Shown: one piece after another, positions 1-8,875 of the stretch
How the letters are laid out: each line of letters opens with the position of its first letter
Position numbering within the stretch: the first letter of the stretch is position 1
NCBI GenBank assembly: GCA_029961105.1
Contig: JASBVO010000017.1
Span: forward strand, 1 to 61,999
Length of the DNA: 61,999 nt
Origin: Micrococcus sp.
GTDB taxonomy: Bacteria; Actinomycetota; Actinomycetes; Actinomycetales; Micrococcaceae
Direction: 5' to 3'
Translations under genes and position numbers: made by a program
Notes under the pieces: model-generated
Database searches by the model: none
Seen by the model: the letters and a program-made list of their open reading frames with translations, nothing else
Told to the model about the DNA's origin: nothing

Positions 1-213
1 GGCCGCATGCGGTGGAAGGGCGTCCGCCCGACCGTCCGTGGCGTGGTCATGAACCCCGTCGACCACCCGCACGGCGGTGGTGAGGGCAAGACCTCCGGTG
101 GTCGCCACCCGGTCAACCCCAACGGCAAGCCCGAGGGCCGCACCCGCCGCCCGAACAAGGAAAGCGACAAGCTCATCGTGCGCCGTCGCCGTACCGGCAA
201 GAACAAGCGATAG
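1..213 (+). CDS. rplB: 50S ribosomal protein L2, C-terminal part
   Basis: These are the last 70 residues of ribosomal protein L2. The frame is open to the left edge, so roughly three quarters of the protein lies outside the window. The segment has the hallmark of the L2 C-terminal domain, a [13 protein letters not shown] stretch that packs against the peptidyl transferase centre, followed by a basic tail ending in RRRTGKNKR. rpsS follows after 12 nt, as in the S10 operon of nearly all bacteria. The identification is secure. Confidence 0.97.
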   Translation, partial: GRMRWKGVRPTVRGVVMNPVDHPHGGGEGKTSGGRHPVNPNGKPEGRTRRPNKESDKLIVRRRRTGKNKR

Positions 214-225
214 GAGCCTGGAGAC

Positions 226-507
226 ATGCCACGCAGCCTGAAGAAGGGCCCCTTCGTTGATCAGCACCTCTACCTGAAGGTGGACGCTGAGAACGAAAAG
301 GGCACCAAGAACGTCATCAAGACCTGGTCCCGCCGGTCCATGATCATCCCCGACATGCTCGGGCACACGATCGCGGTGCACGACGGACGCAAGCACATCC
401 CGGTGTTCATCACCGAGTCGATGGTCGGGCACAAGCTCGGCGAGTTTGCCCCCACGCGGACTTTCCGCGGCCACGTGAAGGACGACCGGAAGGGCAAGCG
501 CCGCTGA
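226..507 (+). CDS. rpsS: 30S ribosomal protein S19
   Basis: This is a 93-residue small-subunit protein of the 30S head that, with S13, contacts the A-site region. Length matches the family norm. The N-terminal [11 protein letters not shown] motif and the [14 protein letters not shown] block near residues 67-80 are diagnostic of S19. The ATG is preceded by a GGAG-type ribosome binding site. It sits between rplB and rplV in canonical S10-operon order and is presumably co-transcribed with them. Confidence 0.98.
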   Translation: MPRSLKKGPFVDQHLYLKVDAENEKGTKNVIKTWSRRSMIIPDMLGHTIAVHDGRKHIPVFITESMVGHKLGEFAPTRTFRGHVKDDRKGKRR

Positions 508-553
508 CCGCGGCGCCTGCCACTCCGCAAGAGAATTCGAAAGAAGGAAAGCA

Positions 554-916
554 ATGGAAGCCAAGGCAATTGCGCGCCACCTGCGTGTAACGCCGATGAA
601 GGCCCGGCGCGTCGTCGACCTTGTCCGTGGCAAGCAGGCGAACGAAGCTCTGGCCATCCTGAAGTTCGCCCAGCAGGGCGCTTCGGAGCCGGTGTACAAG
701 CTGGTCGCCTCCGCGGTGGCCAACGCCCGGGTCAAGGCCGACCGTGAGGGCCTGGCGTTCAACGAGGACGCCCTGTTCATCACCGAGGCCTTCGTCGACG
801 AGGGACCGACCATGAAGCGATTCCAGCCGCGTGCCCAGGGCCGCGCCGGACGCATCAACAAGCGCACCAGCCACGTCACCGTGGTCGTTGCCACCGAGGA
901 AGAGGAGGGGAAGTAA
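554..916 (+). CDS. rplV: 50S ribosomal protein L22
   Basis: This is a 120-residue large-subunit protein whose extended loop lines the nascent-peptide exit tunnel. The start is fixed by an AAGGAAAG ribosome binding site and by the conserved [18 protein letters not shown] opening, which includes the family's [15 protein letters not shown] block. The C-terminal half carries the basic loop ([20 protein letters not shown], about residues 85-104), the part where macrolide-resistance changes map in other bacteria. rpsC begins 3 nt after its stop, so the two are probably translationally coupled. Confidence 0.98.
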   Translation: MEAKAIARHLRVTPMKARRVVDLVRGKQANEALAILKFAQQGASEPVYKLVASAVANARVKADREGLAFNEDALFITEAFVDEGPTMKRFQPRAQGRAGRINKRTSHVTVVVATEEEEGK

Positions 917-919
917 CCC

Positions 920-1732
920 ATGGGTCAGAAGATCAACCCGAACGGATTCCGCCTCGGCATCACCACCGACCACGTCTCGCACTGGTTCGCTGACTCCAAC
1001 AAGGAGGGCCAGCGGTACAAGGACTTCCTCAAGGAAGACATCAAGATCCGCGAGCTGATGACCGACGGCATGGAGCGCGCCGGCATCTCCAAGGTGGAGA
1101 TCGAGCGCACCCGTGACCGCGTGCGGGTGGACATCCACACCGCCCGCCCGGGCATCGTGATCGGTCGCCGCGGCGCCGAGGCCGACCGCATCCGCGGCGA
1201 GCTCGAGAAGCTCACCGGCAAGCAGATCCAGCTGAACATCCTCGAGGTCAAGAACCCCGAGGTCGACGCCCAGCTGGTCGCGCAGGGCGTGGCCGAGCAG
1301 CTCGCCTCGCGCGTGGCGTTCCGCCGTGCCATGAAGAAGGCCATCCAGTCGGCCACCCGCGCCGGTGCCAAGGGCATCCGGATCCAGTGCGCCGGCCGTC
1401 TGGGCGGGGCCGAGATGTCCCGCTCGGAGTTCTACCGCGAGGGTCGCGTGCCGCTGCACACCCTGCGGGCGAACATCGACTTCGGCAAGTTCGAAGCCAA
1501 GACCACCTTCGGCCGCATCGGCGTGAAGGTCTGGATCTACAAGGGCGACCTGACGGCCAAGGAACTGGCCGCCAAGGAAGCCGCAGCCCCGTCCGGCCGT
1601 GGCCGCGGTGGCGAGCGTCGTGGCCCGGGTGCCGGCGGCGAGCGTCGTCGTCGTCAGGACCGTGCCCCGCGCCAGGACGCCGGCCAGCAGACCGCGCCGC
1701 AGGGCGGCGCCGCTGAAGGAGGCAATGCCTGA
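920..1732 (+). CDS. rpsC: 30S ribosomal protein S3 with Arg/Gly-rich tail
   Basis: S3 is a 30S head protein at the mRNA entry channel. The N-terminal KH domain is visible, with the GRRG loop in [13 protein letters not shown] near residues 75-87, and the S3_C domain follows. At 270 residues it is longer than the 210-235 residue core of most bacteria. The excess is a C-terminal low-complexity tail (about 215-270) rich in Arg, Gly and Gln, a common actinobacterial feature. Its TGA overlaps the ATG of rplP by one base, consistent with coupled translation in the S10 operon. Confidence 0.97.
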   Translation: MGQKINPNGFRLGITTDHVSHWFADSNKEGQRYKDFLKEDIKIRELMTDGMERAGISKVEIERTRDRVRVDIHTARPGIVIGRRGAEADRIRGELEKLTGKQIQLNILEVKNPEVDAQLVAQGVAEQLASRVAFRRAMKKAIQSATRAGAKGIRIQCAGRLGGAEMSRSEFYREGRVPLHTLRANIDFGKFEAKTTFGRIGVKVWIYKGDLTAKELAAKEAAAPSGRGRGGERRGPGAGGERRRRQDRAPRQDAGQQTAPQGGAAEGGNA

Positions 1733-2148
1733 TGCTGATTCCCCGTCGAGTCAAGTACCGCAAGCAGCACCACCCCAAGCGCTCGGGCAACGCCAAGGGC
1801 GGCACCGCCGTCACCTTCGGTGAGTGGGGCATCCAGGCCCTGACCCCGGCCTACGTGACGAACCGGCAGATCGAGTCCGCCCGTATCGCCATGACCCGCT
1901 ACATCAAGCGTGGCGGCAACGTGTGGATCAACATCTACCCGGACCGTCCGCTCACCAAGAAGCCCGCCGAGACCCGCATGGGTTCCGGTAAGGGTTCCCC
2001 CGAGTGGTGGGTCGCCAACATCAAGCCGGGCCGCGTGCTCTTCGAGCTGTCCGGCGTCAGCGAGGACGTGGCCCGCGAGGCGCTGCGCCTGGCAATGCAC
2101 AAGCTGCCGCTGAAGGCACGTATCGTCCGCCGAGAGGGTGGTGAGTGA
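1732..2148 (+). CDS. rplP: 50S ribosomal protein L16
   Basis: This is a 138-residue L16, which binds 23S rRNA near the A site and elongation-factor contact region. The [15 protein letters not shown] start and the [13 protein letters not shown] block near residues 83-95 are family signatures, and the length is normal. The ATG overlaps the stop of rpsC, and the stop lies two bases before the rpmC ATG, so this part of the operon is tightly packed. Confidence 0.98.
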   Translation: MLIPRRVKYRKQHHPKRSGNAKGGTAVTFGEWGIQALTPAYVTNRQIESARIAMTRYIKRGGNVWINIYPDRPLTKKPAETRMGSGKGSPEWWVANIKPGRVLFELSGVSEDVAREALRLAMHKLPLKARIVRREGGE

Positions 2149-2150
2149 TC

Positions 2151-2468
2151 ATGGCTATCGGTTCCAAGGAACTGAACGTCGAGTCCCTGGACGGCCTCGA
2201 CAACGCCCGTCTGGCCGAGGAGCTCAAGCGCTCCAAGGAGGAGCTGTTCAACCTCCGGTTCCAGTCGGCCACCGGCCAGCTGGACAACCACGGCCGCCTG
2301 AAGACCGTCAAGCGGGACATCGCCCGGATCTACACGATCCTGCGCGAGCGTGAGCTGGGCATCCGCGAGGACGTCGCGGCCCCGGCCGAGGACGTGGCGG
2401 CTCAGAAGACCGACAAGAAGGCTGCCAAGGCCGAGAAGACCGAGACGACCGAGGAGGAGGCCAAGTGA
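2151..2468 (+). CDS. rpmC: 50S ribosomal protein L29 with acidic/Lys C-terminal extension
   Basis: L29 is a small two-helix protein at the exit-tunnel rim, where it helps form the docking site for trigger factor and SRP. The ATG at 2151 was chosen over an upstream in-frame GTG at 2145 because MAIGSKEL is the usual opening in relatives. The core (about residues 8-70) contains the family's [15 protein letters not shown] and [15 protein letters not shown] helices. A further 30 or so residues of Ala, Lys, Glu and Thr extend the C-terminus to 105 residues. The stop overlaps the GTG of rpsQ by four bases. Confidence 0.95.
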   Translation: MAIGSKELNVESLDGLDNARLAEELKRSKEELFNLRFQSATGQLDNHGRLKTVKRDIARIYTILRERELGIREDVAAPAEDVAAQKTDKKAAKAEKTETTEEEAK

Positions 2469-2767
2469 CCGAGAACGCGAGCACCGAGTCTGTGAACAAC
2501 CAGACCCAGGACACCGAGCGCGGATACCGCAAGACCGTCCGCGGCGTCGTGGTCTCCGACAAGATGGACAAGACCATCGTCGTCCAGGTCGAGGACCTGA
2601 AGAAGCACGCCCTGTACGGCAAGGTCATGCGCACGACCAAGAAGCTCAAGGCGCACGACGAGGGGAACACCGCCGGTATCGGCGACCGTGTCCTCCTGGC
2701 CGAGACCCGGCCGCTGTCCGCCACCAAGCGGTGGCGCCTGGTCGAGATCGTGGAGCGCGCCAAGTAA
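2465..2767 (+). CDS. rpsQ: 30S ribosomal protein S17
   Basis: This is a 100-residue S17, an OB-fold primary 16S rRNA binder. It starts with GTG inside the last codons of rpmC. The first 18 residues are a Thr/Asn/Glu-rich extension. The conserved core starts at [20 protein letters not shown] and ends with [13 protein letters not shown]. It is the last gene of the S10 operon here: a strong hairpin begins 26 nt after its stop and the next gene, rplN, is 347 nt away. Confidence 0.97.
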   Translation: MTENASTESVNNQTQDTERGYRKTVRGVVVSDKMDKTIVVQVEDLKKHALYGKVMRTTKKLKAHDEGNTAGIGDRVLLAETRPLSATKRWRLVEIVERAK

Positions 2768-2792
2768 GGCACGCCTGCGCCACACGGCAACA

Positions 2793-2837
2793 GCACAGGG
2801 GCCCCGGACTGCAATTGGCAGACCGGGGCCCCTGTGC
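2793..2837 (+). terminator. Hairpin terminator ending the S10 operon
   Basis: A perfect 15-bp inverted repeat pairs 2793-2807 with 2823-2837. The loop can form a further 4-bp stem (2809-2812 with 2818-2821). The stem is almost entirely G and C. No run of T follows, which is common for actinobacterial terminators. It sits just downstream of rpsQ and before the rplN leader. Confidence 0.75.
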
Positions 2838-2845
2838 GCTAAGAT
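2815..2845 (+). promoter_or_regulatory. Candidate promoter for the spc (rplN) operon
   Basis: TTGGCA at 2815-2820 and TAAGAT at 2840-2845 resemble -35 and -10 hexamers of a housekeeping actinobacterial promoter, with a rather long 19-bp spacer. The -35 candidate lies inside the terminator loop. Position is reasonable because the operon that starts at rplN has a leader of about 260 nt. The assignment rests on pattern only. Confidence 0.4.
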
Positions 2846-3114
2846 GACATGTCTGTGCGCCCTTGTTGGCGGGACTATCCACCCCGCGCGCCAAGGGTTT
2901 CGCAAATAACCTCCCGACCAGCCGCCTCGGCCTTGCCCTGCGGACTGCGGGTCCTGGCACCACCGCTTCCCGTCTGAACCGGGGGAGCGGCACGGACAGG
3001 TCCGGCGGATCCGCCACCAGGGGCAGGGGTAAGCAGCCCGGGATGATCAAAATATCCGTTCCGCAAGGCTCGCCCGGCATCGGGGGAGAACCAGCGCGAC
3101 GACAGGAGTAATCA
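2846..3114 (+). other. Gene-free leader of the rplN operon
   Basis: About 270 nt separate the candidate promoter from rplN. No coding potential with a plausible ribosome binding site was seen. The stretch is GC-rich with an AT-richer patch (ATCAAAATATCC) near 3046-3057. The GACGACAGGAG just before 3115 is the rplN ribosome binding site. No ribosomal-protein binding structure could be identified by eye. Confidence 0.5.
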
Positions 3115-3483
3115 GTGATTCAGCAGGAGTCGCGGCTCAAGGTCGCCGACAACACCGGTGCCAAGGAGATCTTGACCATCCGTGTTCTCGGTGGTTCCGG
3201 ACGCCGCTACGCAGGCATCGGCGACACCATCGTCGCCACCGTCAAGGACGCCATCCCCGGCGGCAACGTCAAGAAGGGCGACGTCGTCAAGGCCGTCATC
3301 GTGCGGACCAAGAAGGAGCGCCGTCGTCCCGACGGTTCCTACATCAAGTTCGACGAGAACGCCGCCGTCATCCTCAAGAACGACGGCGAACCGCGCGGCA
3401 CCCGCATCTTCGGCCCCGTGGGCCGCGAGCTGCGCGACAAGAAGTTCATGAAGATCGTGTCGCTGGCACCGGAGGTGATCTGA
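3115..3483 (+). CDS. rplN: 50S ribosomal protein L14
   Basis: This is a 122-residue L14, exactly the usual length. It starts with GTG, preceded by GACAGGAG. The opening [18 protein letters not shown] and the [22 protein letters not shown] block are diagnostic. L14 sits at the intersubunit face and is the binding partner of the silencing factor RsfS. It is the first gene of the spc operon, as in Escherichia coli; rplX starts 5 nt after its stop. Confidence 0.98.
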   Translation: MIQQESRLKVADNTGAKEILTIRVLGGSGRRYAGIGDTIVATVKDAIPGGNVKKGDVVKAVIVRTKKERRRPDGSYIKFDENAAVILKNDGEPRGTRIFGPVGRELRDKKFMKIVSLAPEVI

Positions 3484-3488
3484 CCACC

Positions 3489-3830
3489 ATGGCAAAGATC
3501 AAGAAGGACGATCTCGTACAGATCATCGCCGGCAAGGACAAGGGCAAGCAGGGCAAGGTCCTGCGGGTCTTCCCGTCCCGTGACCGCGTGCTGGTGGAGG
3601 GCGTGAACCGCGTCACCAAGCACCTGCGTGCCGGCCAGAACAACCAGGGTTCCACCGAAGGCGGCCTGCAGGTCGTCGAGGCCCCGGTCCACATCTCCAA
3701 CGTGGCCGTCGTGGATCCCGAGACCAAGAAGCCGACCCGCGTGGGCTACCGCTTCGAGACCGTGGAGAAGAACGGCGAGACCAAGACCGTCAAGGTCCGC
3801 TTCGCCAAGGCCTCCGGAAAGGAGCTGTGA
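3489..3830 (+). CDS. rplX: 50S ribosomal protein L24
   Basis: This is a 113-residue L24, an assembly-initiator protein that binds near the exit tunnel. The KOW motif is visible near the N-terminus ([20 protein letters not shown], residues 7-26), followed by the [11 protein letters not shown] segment. Length is typical for actinobacteria. The stop overlaps the start region of rplE, so translation is probably coupled. Confidence 0.97.
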   Translation: MAKIKKDDLVQIIAGKDKGKQGKVLRVFPSRDRVLVEGVNRVTKHLRAGQNNQGSTEGGLQVVEAPVHISNVAVVDPETKKPTRVGYRFETVEKNGETKTVKVRFAKASGKEL

Positions 3831-4426
3831 TGACTGAGGTGCAGACTGCAGACACCACCGCTGCCCCGAAGGTGACCCCGCGCCTGAAGACGAAGTACCG
3901 CGAGGAGATCAAGGCTGCCCTGCAGTCCGAGTTCAACTACGGCAACGTCATGCAGGTCCCCGGCCTGGTCAAGGTCGTGGTGAACATGGGCGTCGGCGAG
4001 GCCGCCAAGGACTCGAAGATCATCGACGGCGCGATCCGCGACCTGACCCTGATCACCGGCCAGAAGCCGCAGGTCACCAAGGCCCGCAAGTCCATCGCCC
4101 AGTTCAAGCTGCGCGAGGGCATGCCGATCGGCACCCACGCCACGCTGCGCGGGGACCGCATGTGGGAGTTCCTGGACCGCCTCGTCACCTTCGCGCTGCC
4201 GCGCATCCGTGACTTCCGCGGCCTGAGCCCCAAGCAGTTCGACGGCAACGGCAACTACACCTTCGGCCTGTCTGAGCAGTCGGTCTTCCACGAGATCGAC
4301 CAGGACAAGATCGACCGCGTGCGCGGCATGGACATCACCGTGGTGACCACCGCCAAGAACGACGACGAAGGCCGCGCGCTGCTCAAGGCGCTGGGCTTCC
4401 CGTTCCAGACGACCGACAAGAAGTAA
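3830..4426 (+). CDS. rplE: 50S ribosomal protein L5
   Basis: L5 binds 5S rRNA and contacts the P-site tRNA in the central protuberance. The ATG at 3830 was chosen over the GTG one codon upstream because it lies at a good distance from GAAAGGAG and matches relatives. The 198-residue product contains the family blocks [36 protein letters not shown] and [17 protein letters not shown]. About 15 residues at the N-terminus are a poorly conserved extension. In many bacteria rpsN follows; here it does not. Confidence 0.97.
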   Translation: MTEVQTADTTAAPKVTPRLKTKYREEIKAALQSEFNYGNVMQVPGLVKVVVNMGVGEAAKDSKIIDGAIRDLTLITGQKPQVTKARKSIAQFKLREGMPIGTHATLRGDRMWEFLDRLVTFALPRIRDFRGLSPKQFDGNGNYTFGLSEQSVFHEIDQDKIDRVRGMDITVVTTAKNDDEGRALLKALGFPFQTTDKK

Positions 4427-4497
4427 GTATCTACGTCGCAGGTCCCCACCGGTGAACCGGGAAGGGAAACCGTGACGAGGAAGGGCACGAAGCCCAC

Positions 4498-4896
4498 ATG
4501 ACCATGACAGATCCTGTCGCAGACATGCTCACGCGTCTGCGCAACGCCAACTCGGCCTACCACGACTCCGTCGAGATGCCGTCTTCCAAGCTGAAGATCC
4601 GCGTCGCCGACATCCTCAAGGCCGAGGGCTACATCGCCGACTACAAGGAAGAGGACGCCCAGGTGGGCAAGAAGCTCGTCATCGAGCTGAAGTTCGGTCC
4701 TCAGCGCGAGCGGGCCATCGCCGGCCTGCGCCGCATCTCCAAGCCCGGTCTGCGCGTGTACGCCAAGTCCACCAACCTCCCGCACGTGCTGGGCGGCCTC
4801 GGTATCGCCATCCTGTCCACCTCCTCCGGTCTGCTCACCGACCGTCAGGCAGCCAAGAAGGGCGTGGGTGGGGAAGTCCTCGCCTACGTCTGGTAA
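4498..4896 (+). CDS. rpsH: 30S ribosomal protein S8
   Basis: This is a 132-residue S8, a primary 16S rRNA binder and, in Escherichia coli, the translational repressor of the spc operon. The [17 protein letters not shown] opening and the [23 protein letters not shown]-terminal region are typical; length is normal. It is separated from rplE by 71 nt, too short to hold rpsN, which normally lies here. rplF follows after 29 nt with an AGAAAGG ribosome binding site. Confidence 0.97.
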   Translation: MTMTDPVADMLTRLRNANSAYHDSVEMPSSKLKIRVADILKAEGYIADYKEEDAQVGKKLVIELKFGPQRERAIAGLRRISKPGLRVYAKSTNLPHVLGGLGIAILSTSSGLLTDRQAAKKGVGGEVLAYVW

Positions 4897-4925
4897 TCGG
4901 CGCAACGGAAGAAAGGTAGAACAGC

Positions 4926-5459
4926 ATGTCACGTATTGGACGTCTTCCGATCACCGTGCCGTCCGGCGTCGATGTCACCATCGACGGCGCGACCGTGTCC
5001 GTCAAGGGCCCGAAGGGTGAACTGAACCACCAGGTTCCCAGCCCCATCGAGGTCTCGCTCGAGGAGGGCACCCTGACGGTGACCCGCCCGAACGACGAGC
5101 GCGAGTCCCGGTCCCTGCACGGACTGACCCGTACCCTCATCGACAACATGATCGTGGGGGTGACCAACGGCTACGAGAAGCAGCTGGAGGTCATCGGCAC
5201 CGGTTACCGCGTGCTCGCCAAGGGCTCGGACCTCGAGTTCGCCCTGGGCTACTCGCACCCCGTTCCCGTCAAGGCCCCCGAAGGCATCGCCTTCAAGGTC
5301 GAGGGCAACAAGGTGACCGTGTCCGGCATCGACAAGCAGCGCGTCGGCGAGACCGCTGCGAACATCCGCAAGCTGCGCAAGCCCGACCCGTACAAGGGCA
5401 AGGGCGTGCGTTACGCCGGCGAGGTTATTCGCCGCAAGGCCGGAAAGGCAGGTAAGTAA
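4926..5459 (+). CDS. rplF: 50S ribosomal protein L6
   Basis: This is a 177-residue L6 with two related domains, located by the sarcin-ricin loop where translation factors bind. MSRIGRLPI is the classical start. The C-terminal signature [24 protein letters not shown] region (about residues 153-176) is intact. The TAA shares its last base with the ATG of rplR, a tight overlap that suggests coupling. Confidence 0.98.
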   Translation: MSRIGRLPITVPSGVDVTIDGATVSVKGPKGELNHQVPSPIEVSLEEGTLTVTRPNDERESRSLHGLTRTLIDNMIVGVTNGYEKQLEVIGTGYRVLAKGSDLEFALGYSHPVPVKAPEGIAFKVEGNKVTVSGIDKQRVGETAANIRKLRKPDPYKGKGVRYAGEVIRRKAGKAGK

Positions 5460-5833
5460 TGTCCACGCTGAAAGTGAAGGGCAAGGGGAAGTTCGTCTCC
5501 CGCACCCGCCGCCACCTCCGCGTCCGCAAGCGGATCTCCGGCACCGCCGTCCGCCCGCGCCTGGTCGTCAACCGCTCCGCACGGCACATGTTCGTGCAGG
5601 TCGTGGACGACACCCGCGGCGTGACCCTGGCCTCGGCCTCCACCATGGAGGCCGACGTGCGTGCCCTCGAGGGCGACAAGTCCGCCAAGGCCAAGAAGGT
5701 CGGCGGCCTGGTCGCCGAGCGCGCCAAGGCTGCCGGCATTGAGGCCGTCGTGTTCGACCGCGGCGGCAACAAGTACCACGGCCGCGTGGCCGCTGTCGCC
5801 GACGGCGCCCGGGAAGGTGGGCTGCAGCTGTGA
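5459..5833 (+). CDS. rplR: 50S ribosomal protein L18
   Basis: This is a 124-residue L18, a 5S rRNA-binding protein. The basic N-terminus ([21 protein letters not shown]) and the central [24 protein letters not shown] block are characteristic, as is the [20 protein letters not shown] end. Length is normal. The rpsE GTG overlaps its last four bases. Confidence 0.98.
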   Translation: MSTLKVKGKGKFVSRTRRHLRVRKRISGTAVRPRLVVNRSARHMFVQVVDDTRGVTLASASTMEADVRALEGDKSAKAKKVGGLVAERAKAAGIEAVVFDRGGNKYHGRVAAVADGAREGGLQL

Positions 5834-6624
5834 GCGAGACCAACAACGAGAAGGGCACTCAGGTGACCGAAAGCACTGAGAACACTGCCGCCGGCAACGT
5901 CTCGGAGACCGCTGCCGGTTCGGCGAGCCAGTCCACCGAGGCAGGTCGCGACGGCGGCCGCGGCGGTCGCGGTTCCGACCGCAACGACCGCGGTGGCCGC
6001 GGCGGCAACGACCGTGGTGGTCGTGGCGGCCGTGGCCGTGATGACCGCGGCGGCCGTGGTGGTGGCCGCGACGACGACCGGGACAAGTTCCTCGAGCGCG
6101 TCGTGAACATCAACCGCGTGTCCAAGGTCGTCAAGGGCGGCCGCCGGTTCTCCTTCACCGCCCTGGTGGTCGTCGGCGACGGCGACGGCCTGGTCGGCGT
6201 CGGATACGGCAAGGCCAAGGAGGTCCCCGCGGCGATCTCCAAGGGCGTCGAAGAGGCGAAGAAGAACTTCTTCCGCGTCCCGCGCGTCGGGTCCACCATC
6301 CCGCACCTGGTGCAGGGTGAGGACGCGGCCGGCGTCGTGCTGCTGCGTCCGGCCTCCCCGGGTACCGGCGTGATCGCCGGTGGTCCGGTGCGCGCCGTGC
6401 TGGAGTGCGCCGGTGTCCACGACGTGCTGTCCAAGTCCATGGGCTCCGCGAACGTGATCAACATCGTGCGCGGCACCGTGGACGCCCTGAAGAGGCTGGA
6501 AGAGCCCCAGTCCGTGGCTGCCCGTCGTGGCAAGTCCCTGGACGAGGTCGCTCCCCACGCCATGCTCCGCACCATGGAGCAGGACCGTGCGAAGAAGAAG
6601 GCAGGTGTGGCGGCGAATGGCTGA
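5830..6624 (+). CDS. rpsE: 30S ribosomal protein S5 with long RGG-rich N-terminus
   Basis: S5 helps control decoding accuracy and mRNA helicase activity at the entry channel. The conserved core starts near residue 80 ([20 protein letters not shown]) and includes the [21 protein letters not shown] block. Its 264 residues exceed the usual 165-200. The excess is an N-terminal region of about 80 residues in which residues 40-80 are built from repeated Arg/Gly/Asp units of the type DRGGRGG. The start is a GTG overlapping rplR. Related Micrococcaceae have shorter versions of this region (recalled, not computed). Confidence 0.96.
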   Translation: MSETNNEKGTQVTESTENTAAGNVSETAAGSASQSTEAGRDGGRGGRGSDRNDRGGRGGNDRGGRGGRGRDDRGGRGGGRDDDRDKFLERVVNINRVSKVVKGGRRFSFTALVVVGDGDGLVGVGYGKAKEVPAAISKGVEEAKKNFFRVPRVGSTIPHLVQGEDAAGVVLLRPASPGTGVIAGGPVRAVLECAGVHDVLSKSMGSANVINIVRGTVDALKRLEEPQSVAARRGKSLDEVAPHAMLRTMEQDRAKKKAGVAANG

Positions 6625-6856
6625 TAACACCCACAAGGGAAGCACCCGGAAGAACCTGGCCCCCAGCGATGCCACGCTGGCGATCACCCAGGTCAAGTCC
6701 GTCATCGGCGGAAAGCAGAACCAGCGGGACACCCTGCGGTCCCTGGGCCTGAAGCGGATCGGCCACACGGTCACCCGCAAGGCCGACCAGGTCACCGTGG
6801 GCATGGTCAACACCGTGCCGCACCTGGTGACGGTTGAGGAGGTCAACAATGCCTGA
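6617..6856 (+). CDS. rpmD: 50S ribosomal protein L30
   Basis: L30 is a small large-subunit protein. The 79-residue product starts at the ATG at 6617, which overlaps the end of rpsE by 8 nt. The core from about residue 18 ([15 protein letters not shown]) contains the family pattern [20 protein letters not shown]. The roughly 17-residue N-terminal extension ([17 protein letters not shown]) is beyond the usual 60-residue protein. The stop overlaps the rplO ATG by 8 nt, so three genes are chained. Confidence 0.96.
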   Translation: MADNTHKGSTRKNLAPSDATLAITQVKSVIGGKQNQRDTLRSLGLKRIGHTVTRKADQVTVGMVNTVPHLVTVEEVNNA

Positions 6857-7307
6857 CGAGATCCAGAACGCCATCAAGGTCCACGACCTGCGTCCGGCCC
6901 CCGGCGCCAAGACCGCCAAGACCCGCGTGGGTCGTGGCGAGGCGTCCAAGGGCAAGACCGCTGGCCGTGGCACCAAGGGCACCAAGGCGCGCTACCAGGT
7001 GAAGGCCGGCTTCGAGGGCGGGCAGCTGCCGCTGCAGATGCGCCTGCCGAAGCTGCGCGGCTTCAAGAACCCGTTCAAGGTCGAGTACCAGGTCGTGAAC
7101 CTGGACAAGCTGTCGGAGCACTTCCCGGCCGGCGGCGACGTGACCGTGGACGACCTGGTCGCCAAGGGCCTGGTCCGCAAGAACCAGCCGGTGAAGGTCC
7201 TCGGGACCGGCGAGATCACCGTGGCCGTGAACGTGAAGGCCGACGCCTTCTCCTCGTCCGCGACCGAGAAGATCTCCGCTGCCGGTGGGTCCACCGAGAC
7301 CCTCTGA
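6849..7307 (+). CDS. rplO: 50S ribosomal protein L15
   Basis: L15 is a late-assembly large-subunit protein. The 152-residue product starts inside the last codons of rpmD. The Gly/Lys-rich N-terminal half ([21 protein letters not shown]) and the [20 protein letters not shown] block define the family. It closes the ribosomal part of the spc operon; a hairpin and a new -10-like box separate it from secY. Confidence 0.97.
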   Translation: MPDEIQNAIKVHDLRPAPGAKTAKTRVGRGEASKGKTAGRGTKGTKARYQVKAGFEGGQLPLQMRLPKLRGFKNPFKVEYQVVNLDKLSEHFPAGGDVTVDDLVAKGLVRKNQPVKVLGTGEITVAVNVKADAFSSSATEKISAAGGSTETL

Positions 7308-7327
7308 CCAGTCCTGATCAGCACTGA

Positions 7328-7391
7328 GGACGGCCCCCGGGCCGCCGTCGTCACCGTCCACACGGTGAGGACCGCGGCGCGGGGGCCGTCC
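7328..7391 (+). terminator. Nested hairpin between rplO and secY
   Basis: A perfect 12-bp repeat pairs 7328-7339 with 7380-7391. It encloses a second 7-bp stem (TCACCGT at 7351-7357 with ACGGTGA at 7362-7368). There is no T tract. It may terminate or attenuate transcription after rplO. Confidence 0.55.
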
Positions 7392-7400
7392 CGCTTCCGA

Positions 7401-7406
7401 TAGACT
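7401..7406 (+). promoter_or_regulatory. Candidate -10 box upstream of secY
   Basis: TAGACT at 7401-7406 matches the actinobacterial TANNNT -10 pattern. It lies just after the rplO hairpin and exactly 6 nt before an in-frame GTG at 7413, so transcription could start at or next to that GTG. No good -35 element is visible. Confidence 0.45.
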
Positions 7407-7469
7407 CGCCCAGTGGCCTGTGCCGGATCCAGGCACCCCCACGACACCACCCCACCTCCAGGAGGACGC

Positions 7470-8777
7470 TTGTTCAGCGCGATTGCCCGGGTTTTCCGGA
7501 CGCCCGACCTGCGGCGAAAGATCTGGTTCACCCTCGGGATCATCGTCATCTACCGGCTGGGCGCCTTCGTTCCCGCCCCCGGGGTGGACTACGGTGCCGT
7601 GCAGGTCTGCCTGGCCCAGGGAAACACCTCCGGCGGGCTGTACTCGTTCGTGAACATGTTCTCCGGCGGCGCCATGCTGCAGGTCTCCGTCTTCGCGCTG
7701 GGCATCATGCCGTACATCACCGCGGCGATCATCGTCCAGCTGCTGCGCGTGGTCATCCCGCGCTTCGAGGAGCTGCAGAAGGAGGGCGCGCAGGGCCAGG
7801 CCAAGCTGACCCAGTACACCCGGTACCTGACGATCGCCCTCGCGCTGCTCAACGCCACCACCATCGTCTCGCTGGCCCGCACCGGCGCGCTGCTGGGCTG
7901 CAACCTGCCGATCGTCCCGGACGACAGCCTGTGGACCGTGCTGCTGATGGTCATCACCCTCACCGCGGGCACGATGCTCATCATGTGGCTGGGCGAGCTC
8001 ATCACCGAACGCGGCGTCGGCAACGGCATGTCCCTGCTGATCTTCCTGTCCATCGCCGCCGGCTTCCCGTCCGGCCTGGGCCAGATCTGGACCACCCAGG
8101 GCTGGCGGGTCTTCGGCATCGTGCTGATCGTCGGGCTGCTGACGATCATGGCCGTGGTGTTCGTGGAGGAGTCCCAGCGCCGGATCCCGGTGCAGTACGC
8201 CAAGCGCCAGATCGGGCGGCGCACCGTGGGCGGGACCACCACCTACATCCCGATCAAGGTGAACATGGCCGGCGTCATCCCCGTCATCTTCGCGTCCTCG
8301 ATCATGATGCTGCCGGGCATCCTGATCCAGTTCAACACCCCGCAGGACGGCAGCACGCCGCCGCAGTGGGTCATCTTCCTCTCGGAGTACTTCGGCACCG
8401 GGTCCCACCCGGTCTACATGGCCCTGTTCTTCCTGCTGACCATCGGCTTCACGTACTTCTACGTGACGATCACCTTCAACCCGGTGGAGATCAGCGACAA
8501 CATGAAGAGGTACGGCGGGTTCATCCCCGGCGTCCGCGCCGGCCGGCCCACCGAGAAGTACCTCGAGTACGTCATCAGCCGGATCACCTTCCCGGGCGCC
8601 CTGTACCTGGGCGTGCTGGCGATGATCCCCATGATCGCCTTCGTGCTGATCAACGCGAACCAGAACTTCCCGTTCGGCGGCATCTCCATCCTCATCATGG
8701 TGGGCGTGGCCCTGCAGACCATCAAGCAGATCAACGCCCAGATGGAGCAGCACAACTACGAGGGGCTGCTGCGGTAA
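7470..8777 (+). CDS. secY: Preprotein translocase subunit SecY
   Basis: SecY is the channel subunit of the Sec translocon in the cytoplasmic membrane. The 435-residue product has the usual ten hydrophobic segments. It begins MFSAIARVFRTPDLRRKIWF, the standard actinobacterial opening, encoded by TTG at 7470 and preceded by AGGAGG at 7460-7465. The family loop ITERGVGNGMSLLIF is present at about residues 170-185, as is the cytoplasmic RRIPVQYAKRQIGRR segment. An in-frame GTG at 7413, directly behind a -10-like box, could give a 19-residue longer form if transcripts are leaderless. Confidence 0.96.
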   Translation: MFSAIARVFRTPDLRRKIWFTLGIIVIYRLGAFVPAPGVDYGAVQVCLAQGNTSGGLYSFVNMFSGGAMLQVSVFALGIMPYITAAIIVQLLRVVIPRFEELQKEGAQGQAKLTQYTRYLTIALALLNATTIVSLARTGALLGCNLPIVPDDSLWTVLLMVITLTAGTMLIMWLGELITERGVGNGMSLLIFLSIAAGFPSGLGQIWTTQGWRVFGIVLIVGLLTIMAVVFVEESQRRIPVQYAKRQIGRRTVGGTTTYIPIKVNMAGVIPVIFASSIMMLPGILIQFNTPQDGSTPPQWVIFLSEYFGTGSHPVYMALFFLLTIGFTYFYVTITFNPVEISDNMKRYGGFIPGVRAGRPTEKYLEYVISRITFPGALYLGVLAMIPMIAFVLINANQNFPFGGISILIMVGVALQTIKQINAQMEQHNYEGLLR

Positions 8778-8875
8778 GAGGTAGCATTCCCCGTGACCCA
8801 CACGTCCTTCCCTGAAGGCAACTGAGCCGCGATCCGTCCGGATCCGATCCTCCGTAACGACAGTAAGGAACCACC

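Noticed and set aside
410-1459. Long open frame on the minus strand across rpsS-rpsC
   Set aside because: It is a shadow of GC-rich coding DNA; the plus strand holds three certain ribosomal genes and the antisense product has no recognisable domain.
6843-8801. 652-codon open frame on the minus strand across rplO and secY
   Set aside because: His/Asp/Gly-rich nonsense composition typical of antisense frames in high-GC genes; both plus-strand genes are certain.
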